Shown here one piece after another: positions 24,805 to 33,078 of a stretch of DNA of 64,000 bases (positions within the stretch are counted from its first letter, which is position 1; every line of letters starts with the position of its first letter). The stretch is from positions 1 to 64,000 of the forward strand of contig CAVAQT010000005.1 of assembly GCA_963590855.1 (NCBI GenBank), given 5' to 3'. This DNA is from Ruminococcus_C sp963590855. Its GTDB lineage: Bacteria > Bacillota > Clostridia > Oscillospirales > Ruminococcaceae. The position numbers and the translations under genes are program-made. The notes under the pieces are model-generated. The model worked only from the letters and a program-made list of their open reading frames with translations. It was not told the DNA's origin and made no database searches.

Positions 24805-26222
24805 TGGTGATCTCCTTTCTCTTTTTCCTGTTCCTGCATCTGTATCTGTTCTTCCTGATACAACAGTTCCTGCGCGTCATGGGCGTTTGCCTCTTCGTTG
24901 GTCTCGCCGGGGAACAGCGCGGTTTTCAGTGTCATCAGGATAATGCGCAGATCCAGGAAAATGGAATAGTTCTCAATGTACATCAGATCCATTTTCAATT
25001 TATCATAAGGCAGCGTATCATACAGACCGGTGACCTGCGCATAGCCGGTGAGTCCTGCCTTTACCTGAAGCCGGAATTCAAACTCCGGCATGGTCTTTTC
25101 GTATTCCTGCGCCAGTTCCGGGCGCTCCGGCCGCGGCCCGACCACAGACATCTCTCCGCGGAGAATGTTGATGAGCTGGGGCAGCTCGTCCAGCCGGCAC
25201 TTCCGCAGGATGCGTCCCACTTTAGTGATGCGGCTGTCGTTTTCCTTTGCCAGCTGCGGCCCTGCCTTTTCGGCATCCACCACCATGCTCCGGAACTTAT
25301 AGACATAGAACTCCCTGCCGTGATAGGTCAGACGCTTTTGCTTGAACAGCACCGGCCCGCCGTCATCCAGTTTAATGGCGATGGCAGAAGCCAACATCAC
25401 CGGGGACAGGATCACCAGAAAGACAACGGCAAAAACCAGGTCAAACAGGCGCTTGCCCAGCTTTTGCTCAAAGGTAAGTCCATAGTTCCGGCACAGCAGC
25501 AGCGGCGTATCAAACAGGCGTATCTCCTCTGCGCCCCTAAGGATAATGTCGGATATTTTCGGCGCAATATACGCCCGGACATTCTGCGCAAAGCAATATT
25601 TGATGAGATCGTTGCGCAGCTTGCCGGAGACCTCACAGAGGATGATGCCCTCATACCGGGAGATCGCCTCGCGGATCTCTTCCGGCGGCGCGTTGGCGCT
25701 GACGGATTCGCAGATCATATACTTGTCCACCCGACGGCTCATTTTCAGCACCAGTTCTGCGGCATTCCGGTCGCCGTAGATGACCACCAGCTTTCGCGGC
25801 GGATAGAGCCGGAAATACAGCTTGTTGATGAGGACGATCCACAAAATCAGCACCGCCAGATCGACGATGGTCAGCAGGATCATCGGCACCGTGGCAGAAA
25901 AATCGCGGTTCACCACGCTGATCTGGAAATAGGTCACCACGTTCACGCAGAAGATGGACAGGGTCTGGGAATAGAACATGTCCGTCCGCTTGAGATAGCC
26001 GATCTTCAAACCGCCGAACGACTTGGCGAACAGAAGCACCAGCACCACATAGATCAGGATCATGACCCAGTTGCCGCGCCGGTAGAAAGGCAGCAGGATG
26101 GTGCTGCTATAGCTTTCATACCACACCCAGGCGAAGCCTGCGGCATAAAGCCCCACCAGGAGCACTGCCGCAAAAAAGGAAAAAATGCGCTTGAACTGGT
26201 CTCGATTACAGTTATTTTTCAT
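24801..26222 (-). CDS. Polyprenyl-phosphate sugar phosphotransferase (WbaP/CpsE type), initiating enzyme
   Basis: The 473-aa protein has four to five N-terminal membrane helices (about 10-145), a CoA-binding-like Rossmann domain in the middle and the C-terminal bacterial sugar transferase domain (KRLFDLVFAVVFLVILSPVML, YKFRSMVVDAEK, GLTGYAQV). It transfers a sugar-1-phosphate to undecaprenyl phosphate and begins repeat-unit assembly. The start at 26222 is chosen because the N-terminus then leads directly into the first helix; a GTG at 26288 is possible. It is the first gene of the operon. Confidence 0.92.
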   Translation of the reverse strand: MKNNCNRDQFKRIFSFFAAVLLVGLYAAGFAWVWYESYSSTILLPFYRRGNWVMILIYVVLVLLFAKSFGGLKIGYLKRTDMFYSQTLSIFCVNVVTYFQISVVNRDFSATVPMILLTIVDLAVLILWIVLINKLYFRLYPPRKLVVIYGDRNAAELVLKMSRRVDKYMICESVSANAPPEEIREAISRYEGIILCEVSGKLRNDLIKYCFAQNVRAYIAPKISDIILRGAEEIRLFDTPLLLCRNYGLTFEQKLGKRLFDLVFAVVFLVILSPVMLASAIAIKLDDGGPVLFKQKRLTYHGREFYVYKFRSMVVDAEKAGPQLAKENDSRITKVGRILRKCRLDELPQLINILRGEMSVVGPRPERPELAQEYEKTMPEFEFRLQVKAGLTGYAQVTGLYDTLPYDKLKMDLMYIENYSIFLDLRIILMTLKTALFPGETNEEANAHDAQELLYQEEQIQMQEQEKEKGDHQ

Positions 26223-26308
26223 GAGAATGTCGCGGCATGTCCTGCATGCCGATCTGTCTTCCTTTCCGATCGTGCCGTCTGACGGCACTTCTCACAGTAC
26301 ACATTGTT

Positions 26309-26338
26309 ATTATAACAGACAGCACACCGTTCTGTCAA
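26309..26338 (-). promoter_or_regulatory. Promoter of the polysaccharide operon
   Basis: Read leftward, consensus TTGACA (26338-26333) and TATAAT (26314-26309) are 18 bases apart, about 85 bases before the first gene. Confidence 0.75.
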
Positions 26339-26443
26339 GCAAAATCCATAAAGTGCAGTGAATTACGCGCCGATTTGCGTGTTTTTTTGCACAAAATGAC
26401 GGTCACAAAAGGCTTTCTCACAGAATCCGCCCAAAAACAGCAA

Positions 26444-26475
26444 AATGCGCACAGGCAGAAACGTCTGTGCGCATT
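26444..26475 (-). terminator. Terminator at the leader-distal end of the CRISPR array
   Basis: A perfect 11-bp stem (AATGCGCACAG and complement, 10-base loop) is followed on the minus strand by a T-rich tract. It lies 14 bases beyond the last, degenerate repeat, at the place expected for the end of the pre-crRNA. Confidence 0.75.
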
Positions 26476-26643
26476 GCATTTGTGTAAAATTTTGACCGCC
26501 TTGCGGCGTGTGGGATGCGACTTGCAAGTGAAGCAATGATGTTCATTGTGTATACATTTCAATCGCCTTGCGGCGTGCAAGATGCGACCTAATGTAATTA
26601 GAGGTTATAAAAGTCACATTGAGTTTCAATCGCCTTGTGGCGT

Positions 26644-26756
26644 AAGTCCCACTGTAGGGGCGGATGCCATCATCCGCCCGTTGTGATACCTTTCCCTTTT
26701 GGGTGAGGTCGGGTCGATGTGGGCATCGACCCCTACGGTTTTGTTGTCGCGGTATA
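26644..26756. mobile_element. Palindromic mobile element, copy 1, inside a CRISPR repeat
   Basis: This 113-bp insert splits the repeat that starts at 26623. The 13-bp repeat hairpin CGCCTTGTGGCGT stands before it (26631-26643) and CGCCTTGCGGCGT again after it (26757-26769), as a target duplication. The core has two hairpins, TGTAGGGGCGGATG...CATCCGCCC and GGGTCGATG...CATCGACCCC, and outward inverted ends TGTAGGGG / CCCCTACGG. There is no ORF, so it is non-autonomous (MITE- or REPIN-like). Confidence 0.85.
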
Positions 26757-27173
26757 CGCCTTGCGGCGTGCAAGATGCGACCAGAAAGGAGCTTCATATG
26801 AAGTTCAATTTCAATTGTTTCAATCGCCTTGCGGCGTACAAGATGCGACTTCGTTAATTTCAATATGGCGAATGACCCATTTTCGTTTCAATCGCCTTGC
26901 GGCGTTCAAGATGCGACGGCAGAAAAATTATTATTAATACAGGATATAGGTTTCAATCGCCTTGCGGCGTGCAAGATGCGACCAGTGATACTACTGTCAC
27001 AGTTAAACCGATTTCTCTGTTTCAATCGCCTTGCGGCGTGCAAGATGCGACACGGCATCAACATGACCGGGTTCGTTACGTTTTTAGTTTCAATCGCCTT
27101 GCGGCGTGCAAGATGCAACATGCTTTCAAGGGTAAACCGATGTCCCTATGTCGTTTCAATCGCCTTGCGGCGT

Positions 27174-27264
27174 AAGCGCCCACTGTAGTCGTGATACCTT
27201 TCCCTTTGGGGTAAGGCCGGATCGATGTGGGCATCGACCCCTACGGTTCTGTTGTCGCGGAATA
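27174..27264. mobile_element. Palindromic mobile element, copy 2 (internally deleted), inside a CRISPR repeat
   Basis: This 91-bp insert sits at exactly the same position of the repeat starting at 27153, with the same 13-bp hairpin on each side (27161-27173 and 27265-27277). The first internal hairpin is deleted; the second (ATCGATG...CATCGACCCC) and the tail TTGTCGCGGAATA remain. It has several base changes against copies 1 and 3, so it is an older or separately decayed copy. Confidence 0.85.
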
Positions 27265-27345
27265 CGCCTTGCGGCGTGCAAGATGCAACAATAGAAAAAG
27301 CTATGAAGCTCATAGCGAACATAAGTTTCAATCGCCTTACGGCGT

Positions 27346-27459
27346 AAGTCCCCACTGTAGGGGCAGATGCCATCATCCGCCCGTTGTGATACCTTTCCCT
27401 TTTGGGTGAGGTCGGGTCGATGTGGGCATCGACCCCTACGGTTTTGTTGTCGCGGTATA
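27346..27459. mobile_element. Palindromic mobile element, copy 3, inside a CRISPR repeat
   Basis: This 114-bp insert in the repeat starting at 27325 is flanked by CGCCTTACGGCGT (27333-27345) and CGCCTTGCGGCGT (27460-27472). It differs from copy 1 by one inserted base and one substitution only, although both flanking spacers differ. Confidence 0.85.
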
Positions 27460-28264
27460 CGCCTTGCGGCGTACAAGATGCGACTTAGTTATAATGAATA
27501 TTATGATGACGAAATTCTTAAGTTTCAATCGCCTTGCGGCGTGCAAGATGCGACAATTAAATACGAGGTTAACAGAGAGGAGAGAGAGTTTCAATCGCCT
27601 TGCGGCGTGCAAGATGCGACGTAATTGCTCAGGCTTTTACTTCTACACAGTCTTCGTTTCAATCGCCTTGCGGCGTGCAAGATGCGACAAATCCAGCAAT
27701 GTATATATCCGCATTTATGATGTTTCAATCGCCTTGCGGCGTGCAAGATGCGACATAATCCGGATAAGGCGCAGTATAAGCGTGCAGGTTTCAATCGCCT
27801 TGCGGCGTGCAAGATGCGACGGCGTGTTGGGCGTTCTGGAATTGCACCGGAAACCGTTTCAATCGCCTTGCGGCGTGCAAGATGCGACGATTTTTCAAGT
27901 AAATAAATTATGAACACTATGTCGTTTCAATCGCCTTGCGGCGTGCAAGATGCGACGAAATTTTGGCGGAATGGTTGGAGGAAACCACAGGTTTCAATCG
28001 CCTTGCGGCGTGCAAGATGCGACGATTATAATATCTTCTTTATTGCAGATATTGAGGTTTCAATCGCCTTGCGGCGTGCAAGATGCGACGTCACGGAAAT
28101 TTTGGCGGAATGGTTATGGTTGGTTTCAATCGCCTTGCGGCGTGCAAGATGCGACTCTACACCGAAAAAAACAGACGCATTTTCGGGGCAGTTTCGCATT
28201 TTCAGGGGTCGCTGTTCGCATTTCCGACAAAAAGACATGTCGTTTTTTACCGCATCTTATGTTT

Positions 28265-28293
28265 ATTATAGCACAAAGGCATGTCTCTGTCAA
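28265..28293 (-). promoter_or_regulatory. CRISPR leader promoter
   Basis: Read leftward, consensus TTGACA (28293-28288) and TATAAT (28270-28265) are exactly 17 bases apart. The transcript would run through about 100 bases of leader (28258-28156, rich in poly-T/A) into the array. This agrees with the direction set by repeat decay. Confidence 0.8.
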
Positions 28294-28456
28294 GTCGCTT
28301 TTTGTGTTTTTTTGCGGCACGGCGCGCCAGGAGCGGTTTCTCCGGGATTCCCCCCTGATTTTCCCATTTTTCCGCAATTTTATGCAACACAAAGTTGAAA
28401 TCTGTCGGGTGCTTCCGCGAACCGGCGGCGCGGTTTCTCCCGATCTCAGCACAAAA

Positions 28457-28482
28457 AAGCCTCCCGCCAATGGCAGGAGGCT
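28457..28482 (-). terminator. Terminator of the DUF4353-like lipoprotein gene
   Basis: An 11-bp stem (AGCCTCCTGCC with GGCGGGAGGCT on the minus strand) is followed by six T residues, 28 bases after the stop. The remaining stretch 28294-28456 shows no gene. Confidence 0.85.
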
Positions 28483-28509
28483 GAAAGACTACTTTTTCTG
28501 AAAATGCTG

Positions 28510-30912
28510 TCAGGAGTTGTCTGTGCTGTTGTCGCTGTTGTTCTGTCCGGGCATTTCCGGCGGTGTGCCGCCGTTGAATCCGTCGGGCGGTGTGCCCTGT
28601 CCGCCGCCGCCAGGCTGGCCCGAGGGTGCGCCGCCGGGCTGACCGCCGTTCATTCCGCCTGTGCCGCCGTTTGCGGTCACCTCTGTGCCGCCGCTGACCG
28701 TGCCGCCCTCGGCATAGCCGTCATCGTTCAGCGTTCCGGAATATGTGCCGCCGGTGACAATGGTATAATCGGACGCTTCGCCGTCTCCTATGCCATAGAT
28801 CACGTCAGAGACTGCCTTCGGAGACTGGAGCGTCACAAGAACCGTACCGTCCTTGTCCACGATGCTGATCTGGTCGCCTGCCGCCGCGTCACAGTTGGTG
28901 GCGATGAGACAGCCGCTCTCCGGATATTCCATCATGCCCCGGCTGGACAGCGCCAGCAGCGTGCCGCCGGTATAGGTCATATCGCCGTTGGCATCCAGCG
29001 AACCGTCTCCGCCGCTGGTCGGGCCGCATACCAGCAGTGTGCCGCCGGTCATTGCCCATGTGCCGTTCGAGTCCACGCCGTCGCCGGACGCGTTGACGTA
29101 AATATAGCCGCCGGAAATGGTCATGGCGTGTGTGCCGCTGTCTGCGCCGCCGGTGTTCAGTCCGTCGTCGGTGGCGTTCAGAATGCGGATCTCGCCGCCG
29201 CTGATGGTCATTTCTGCCTTGGACTCGATGCCCTCGGTGCAGCTGTGGATGGTGATCGTGCCGTCTGAAACGGTGAGGTCGCCGTGGCTGCTGACACCCT
29301 TATTGTCCGAGGTAATGTCCAGCGCCGTGCCGGAGAGCACTGCCGTTCCGGCAGCGTGGACGGCGTGGTCTGTAGAAGTAATGGTGCAGCTGCCGCCGCT
29401 GAGTACCAGATCGCCGCCGCACTTGATGCCCTTGCTGGAAGCGTCGTCTGCCGCCGCAGCTGTGGTGTCTGTGCTCTGGCTGTTATCTTTCGCTTCTGTG
29501 TCTGCTGTGGTCGTGGTCTGCGCCGCGGTCTCCATGGCTGCCGCCTGGATCACGCTGGCATCGCTGACGTTTGCGCCGCCGTCAGAAGCGTTATTCTGGT
29601 TGTTTCCGGGAGGATTGCCGCCCGGTGCGTTTCCGCCGCCGAAGGTCTCGCCGTCCGGCAGCTCCGGCGGATTTCCGGAGGGTGCATCACCGGAGGGCAT
29701 CTCGCCGCCAAAGTTTCCGGGCTGAAAATCGTCCTGTGCAGAAGCTGCCACTTCGCCGGTGGTGGTCACAGAGACCGTTCCGCCGGAGATGGTGAGGTCG
29801 CCGTCTGCCTGAATGCCGTCCTCGGCACTGGATACGGTCACATCGCCGTCCCGGATCTCCATTGCGCCGTCACAGTTCATGCCGTCCTCCGGCGCATCGA
29901 TGGTCAGCGTGCCGCCGGAGATCTCCACATCGCCGCCGCAGTGAATGCCCTTGCAGCTGTTGGCGTCTCCGGTTTCTGCATCTGTGGCTGTGCCCTTACT
30001 GGTGAGGGTATAGCTTCCGCCGGTCACCCAGACGAGAGACTCTGCCTGGAGACAATCGCCGCCGGCGGTGACTGCCGCACTGCCCTGCTCCAGCTGGAGA
30101 AAGCCCTTTGCTGCATCAGCGTCCTCTGTGGACTTGATGCCATCATTTCCGGCGGTGACGGTCAGATCTGCGCCGAACATTGCCACGCAGTCCTTGCCCT
30201 TTACGCCGTCCTCCGGTGCATCCACGGTGATCGCGCCGCCCACCAGCTTCAGATCATCCTTGCAGACGATGCCGTCCGCGCTGTTTCCGGTGACGGTGAG
30301 GCTGCCGCTGCCGTTGATGGTCAGCTTATCCTGTGCGAACAAGGCACAGACAGCAATATTGTTCCCGTCCTCGGTGGTCTCGGTGTTGTCGGCACTGTCT
30401 GCCAGGACATTTTCCGTGCCCTTTGCCAGCGTCAGGATGGTGCGCTTTTCATTGGTGCACACCAGTGCCGGGCCGGATGCGCTGGTGATCTCTGCGCCGT
30501 CCAGATAGAGCTTTACCTTTTCTGAACCAGTAACGACGATCTGCCCCTTGGTCAGCTTGCCGCTGATCCGATAGACGCCGCCTTTGGAAATGGTAACGCG
30601 GTTATTCTTGACGGAAACCGCCTTTTTGTTTCCGGTAACTTTGGTGTTGTCGTCCTCCAATGCGATCTCTGCATCGAAGCTGTCATAGCTGTCGCAAAGG
30701 TCGTCATCATCGGTGGTCACGCCGGCTGTGCCGGACTGGATCGCAGACAGGTTCTGTCCGCTGACGTTGTTTTCCGTCTCATCCAGTGTAGTGGTCTGGG
30801 CTGTGCCGTTTGCAGTATCGGTAGTGGACGTGCCGCTCTGCGCACATCCGGAACAAGTAATCATGGCCGCTACCGCCATGCTCATCGCCCAAGCAAATAT
30901 TTTCTTTTGCAT
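28510..30912 (-). CDS. Secreted carbohydrate-binding-like protein with repeated beta-helix segments (DUF4353-type)
   Basis: The start at ATG 30912 (AAAGGAG upstream) gives 800 residues; a second start at 30963 with GAGGAG is possible. The N-terminus is a signal peptide (KKIFAWAMSMAVAAMITCSGC) with a cysteine-rich end that may be a lipoprotein site. The body is a parallel beta-helix: many rungs of the form GGxxTVxAxxDGIKS/ITGGTVTV (for example SADGIVCKDD, APEDGVKGKD, AGNDGIKSTED), as in carbohydrate-binding domain proteins of the DUF4353 family. A Gly/Pro/Asn-rich disordered segment divides the rungs (about 420-500), and the end is Gly/Pro-rich. It is probably surface-exposed; the ligand is unknown. 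Confidence 0.82.
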   Translation of the reverse strand: MQKKIFAWAMSMAVAAMITCSGCAQSGTSTTDTANGTAQTTTLDETENNVSGQNLSAIQSGTAGVTTDDDDLCDSYDSFDAEIALEDDNTKVTGNKKAVSVKNNRVTISKGGVYRISGKLTKGQIVVTGSEKVKLYLDGAEITSASGPALVCTNEKRTILTLAKGTENVLADSADNTETTEDGNNIAVCALFAQDKLTINGSGSLTVTGNSADGIVCKDDLKLVGGAITVDAPEDGVKGKDCVAMFGADLTVTAGNDGIKSTEDADAAKGFLQLEQGSAAVTAGGDCLQAESLVWVTGGSYTLTSKGTATDAETGDANSCKGIHCGGDVEISGGTLTIDAPEDGMNCDGAMEIRDGDVTVSSAEDGIQADGDLTISGGTVSVTTTGEVAASAQDDFQPGNFGGEMPSGDAPSGNPPELPDGETFGGGNAPGGNPPGNNQNNASDGGANVSDASVIQAAAMETAAQTTTTADTEAKDNSQSTDTTAAAADDASSKGIKCGGDLVLSGGSCTITSTDHAVHAAGTAVLSGTALDITSDNKGVSSHGDLTVSDGTITIHSCTEGIESKAEMTISGGEIRILNATDDGLNTGGADSGTHAMTISGGYIYVNASGDGVDSNGTWAMTGGTLLVCGPTSGGDGSLDANGDMTYTGGTLLALSSRGMMEYPESGCLIATNCDAAAGDQISIVDKDGTVLVTLQSPKAVSDVIYGIGDGEASDYTIVTGGTYSGTLNDDGYAEGGTVSGGTEVTANGGTGGMNGGQPGGAPSGQPGGGGQGTPPDGFNGGTPPEMPGQNNSDNSTDNS

Positions 30913-31132
30913 GCTGCACACGCTCCTTTTTGTATTTGGTACCCCATGGTGTTTCTTCGTCATTTTCATAACTCCTCAAATTCCGATGTGATACCCAATT
31001 CCCCAAAGCGTGGTCTCTGTTTTTCTATGTTCCTATTATTGCATATCTTTATGGAAACCATGTGAAAATCCTGCGTATGTCTGCAAAAAGATGCGTGGAA
31101 GCCGTTTCCACTTTTTCCGGGCAAAAGAAAAA

Positions 31133-31155
31133 CGCCCGACAAGATCTGCCGGACG
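31133..31155 (-). terminator. Terminator downstream of the first htrA-like gene
   Basis: On the minus strand CGTCCGGCA pairs with TGTCGGGCG around a GATCT loop and is followed by TTTTTCTTTT. It lies 86 bases after the stop. Confidence 0.6.
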
Positions 31156-31240
31156 CCTTCCCGAAAAATAATAAGGAGAATGTATGAAAAAAACAAGATG
31201 TCAAGTAAAAATAGCGCAGTGATGCAACGTCTTTTTAAAA

Positions 31241-32881
31241 TTAGTTGCTCTCTGTTTTCTGCACCTCTGCCAGTGTAACGTCCACCTTTTTGGTCTCGCC
31301 GGCACGGACATAGGTCAGTGTAATGGTATCCCCAGCCTTATACTGGTTCTTCACTGCGTTCAGTTCTTCGGTGGTGGAGATGGTCTGATCCTGGATACCG
31401 GTGATAACATCGCCCGGCTGCAGGCCTGCCTGATCTGCCGCACCGCCGTCGGTAACGCTAAAGATATAAGCGCCTACCGGAATATTATAAGCCTGTGAAA
31501 CTGCCTCTGTTACATCCTGGCAGGAAATGCCAAGCTGCGGACGGCCGGTCACATAGCCATAGTTGATTAAATCATCTACAATGCCCTTTGCCTCTGACAT
31601 CGGGATCGCGAAGCCGATACCCTCGACAGTTGCCTCACCGGAATAGGTGCTAGACATTTTTGCGGAGTTGATGCCGATGACCTGACCGGAGCTGTTGATC
31701 AGCGGGCCGCCGGAGTTACCGTTGTTGATGGCGGTGTCAGTCTGGATCAGCGTCATGGTGTTGTCGTTGATGGTGACCTTACGATCCAGTGCAGAGATGA
31801 TACCGCAGGTAACGGTGTTCTGGAACTGGAGTCCCAGCGGGTTACCGATGGCAACTACCATCTCGCCCACTTCACAGCTGCTGCTGTCACCAAATTCTGC
31901 GGCAGTCAGGTTGTCTGCGTCGATTTTCAGCACCGCAATATCCGCCTCTTTATCATATGCCACGATTCTTGCATCATAGGTGGTTTCTTCATCCGACATC
32001 TGAATGGATACGGAAGAAGCCTCACCATAGCCGTATTCGTCATCATAGATCACATGGGCGTTGGTCACAATATAGCCATCCTTGGACATGATGATGCCTG
32101 TACCGACACCGGTCATACCCTGTGAGCCGCTGCCGCTCTGTCCATTGCCATAGCCAAAGAAGCCGCCATAGCTGTTATTGGTATTGCCGTTTGCAGAGGA
32201 AGTAAAGGTGGACTGTACGCCGACAACCGACGGTGTTACCTTCTTTACAATATCTGCCACCGACATAGAACCATTGGTAGAAGCCAGCTGGATCCAGCTT
32301 TGACCGGAATCCGTGCTCTTATTGGAAGTATCGCTGTCGGAGTCGCTCTTGCTGTCCGCAGAGGAAGTCTCATTGCTTGCCACAATGGAACTGCCGTTGT
32401 CTGCCGAGGAGGAGCGAATGCTCTCATACACACCGATCGAACCGCCGGAAACCAGAACCATTGCCAGAACAAAAGCTGCGACCTTCAGTCCGGTATGCTT
32501 TTTCTTCGGCTTCTGGTTGGGATCGCCGCCGTTGGGGTTGGTGTAGTAGTTCACATAGGTATAGCCGCCGTTATTGCCGCTGCCGTTTCCGGTAGGCGGT
32601 GTCTGCGGTGCGCTGCCGGAAGCGTTGTATGCGCTGCCATTTGCACTGCTGCCGGCATAAGTGCTGCCGCTGTGCACTGCCTCATCCTGATGCGGTGTGG
32701 TATTGCGGTAATAGCCGTTCTGATATGCATAAGGATCTGCTGCGCCGTTTGCGCTGGAACCGGTCTTTGCTGCCGGATCTGCTGTGCTGTTTGCGCCATT
32801 GGTATTTGCAGATGCTGCGTCATTCTGCGCCGCACCGTTTCCGTTCCACTGTGTGTTGTTTTTGTTTTCAAAGTCAGCCAT
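31241..32881 (-). CDS. Membrane-anchored HtrA/DegP-type serine protease with PDZ domain
   Basis: The 546-aa protein has a long Gly/Ser/Asn/Ala-rich cytoplasmic N-terminus (1-125), one membrane helix (about 131-152), a Ser/Asp-rich linker, and an S1C trypsin-like domain with catalytic His in TNAHVI (about 275), Asp in EADIAVL (about 314) and Ser in GNSGGPL (about 389). One PDZ domain fills about 435-535. HtrA proteases degrade misfolded exported proteins at the outer face of the membrane. The start follows AAAGGAAG. It is transcribed alone. A second HtrA lies at 60183. Confidence 0.93.
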   Translation of the reverse strand: MADFENKNNTQWNGNGAAQNDAASANTNGANSTADPAAKTGSSANGAADPYAYQNGYYRNTTPHQDEAVHSGSTYAGSSANGSAYNASGSAPQTPPTGNGSGNNGGYTYVNYYTNPNGGDPNQKPKKKHTGLKVAAFVLAMVLVSGGSIGVYESIRSSSADNGSSIVASNETSSADSKSDSDSDTSNKSTDSGQSWIQLASTNGSMSVADIVKKVTPSVVGVQSTFTSSANGNTNNSYGGFFGYGNGQSGSGSQGMTGVGTGIIMSKDGYIVTNAHVIYDDEYGYGEASSVSIQMSDEETTYDARIVAYDKEADIAVLKIDADNLTAAEFGDSSSCEVGEMVVAIGNPLGLQFQNTVTCGIISALDRKVTINDNTMTLIQTDTAINNGNSGGPLINSSGQVIGINSAKMSSTYSGEATVEGIGFAIPMSEAKGIVDDLINYGYVTGRPQLGISCQDVTEAVSQAYNIPVGAYIFSVTDGGAADQAGLQPGDVITGIQDQTISTTEELNAVKNQYKAGDTITLTYVRAGETKKVDVTLAEVQKTESN

Positions 32882-33078
32882 GATTCTTCTTCCTTTCTAT
32901 CATAAGCACCGCATGTAAGAAAGCCTTGCGGTGATTGGTGTTCTTCGCTTTCTGTAATTATTATTATACGGTTTTATGTGATAATCATATGATAATCGAT
33001 AGAAAAGGAGGTAAAATGCACGCCACAAAGGCTTCACATTCCGAAAAAGCAGCTTTCACACACAAAAAGCACCGTTAT

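Larger units (their letters stand above)
26489..28155 (-). CRISPR. Type I-C-like CRISPR array, 20 repeats and 19 spacers, no adjacent cas genes
   Basis: The 33-bp repeat reads GTTTCAATCGCC...CAAGATGCGAC on the plus strand; its complement starts GTCGCATC and ends ATTGAAAC, the 8-nt 5' handle typical of type I-C crRNAs. The hairpin is ACGCCGCAAGGCG on the crRNA strand. Spacers are 32-37 bp. Repeat starts: 26489 (degenerate), 26556, 26623 (split), 26817, 26885, 26950, 27019, 27087, 27153 (split), 27325 (split), 27522, 27588, 27656, 27722, 27788, 27856, 27924, 27991, 28057, 28123. Repeats are identical on the right and vary towards the left, so the leader is at the right and the array is read leftward. 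No cas gene lies in this window; the Cas proteins must act from elsewhere or be absent. Confidence 0.97.

Noticed and set aside
22657..26282. Two very long plus-strand frames (635 and 492 codons) opposite gmd/manC and the phosphoglycosyltransferase
   Set aside because: Both mirror well-identified genes. They lack ribosome sites and show His/Gln-rich composition typical of antisense frames in this genome.
26543..28501. Several frames of 60-180 codons across the CRISPR array, with repeating FQSPCGVQDAT or SHLARRKAIET peptides
   Set aside because: The peptides are translations of the CRISPR repeat itself, not genes.
31184..31222. 12-codon plus-strand ORF (MKKTRCQVKIAQ) with a good AAGGAG site
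   Set aside because: It follows a terminator for the opposite strand, no promoter or downstream gene in the same direction is seen, and it is too short to support.
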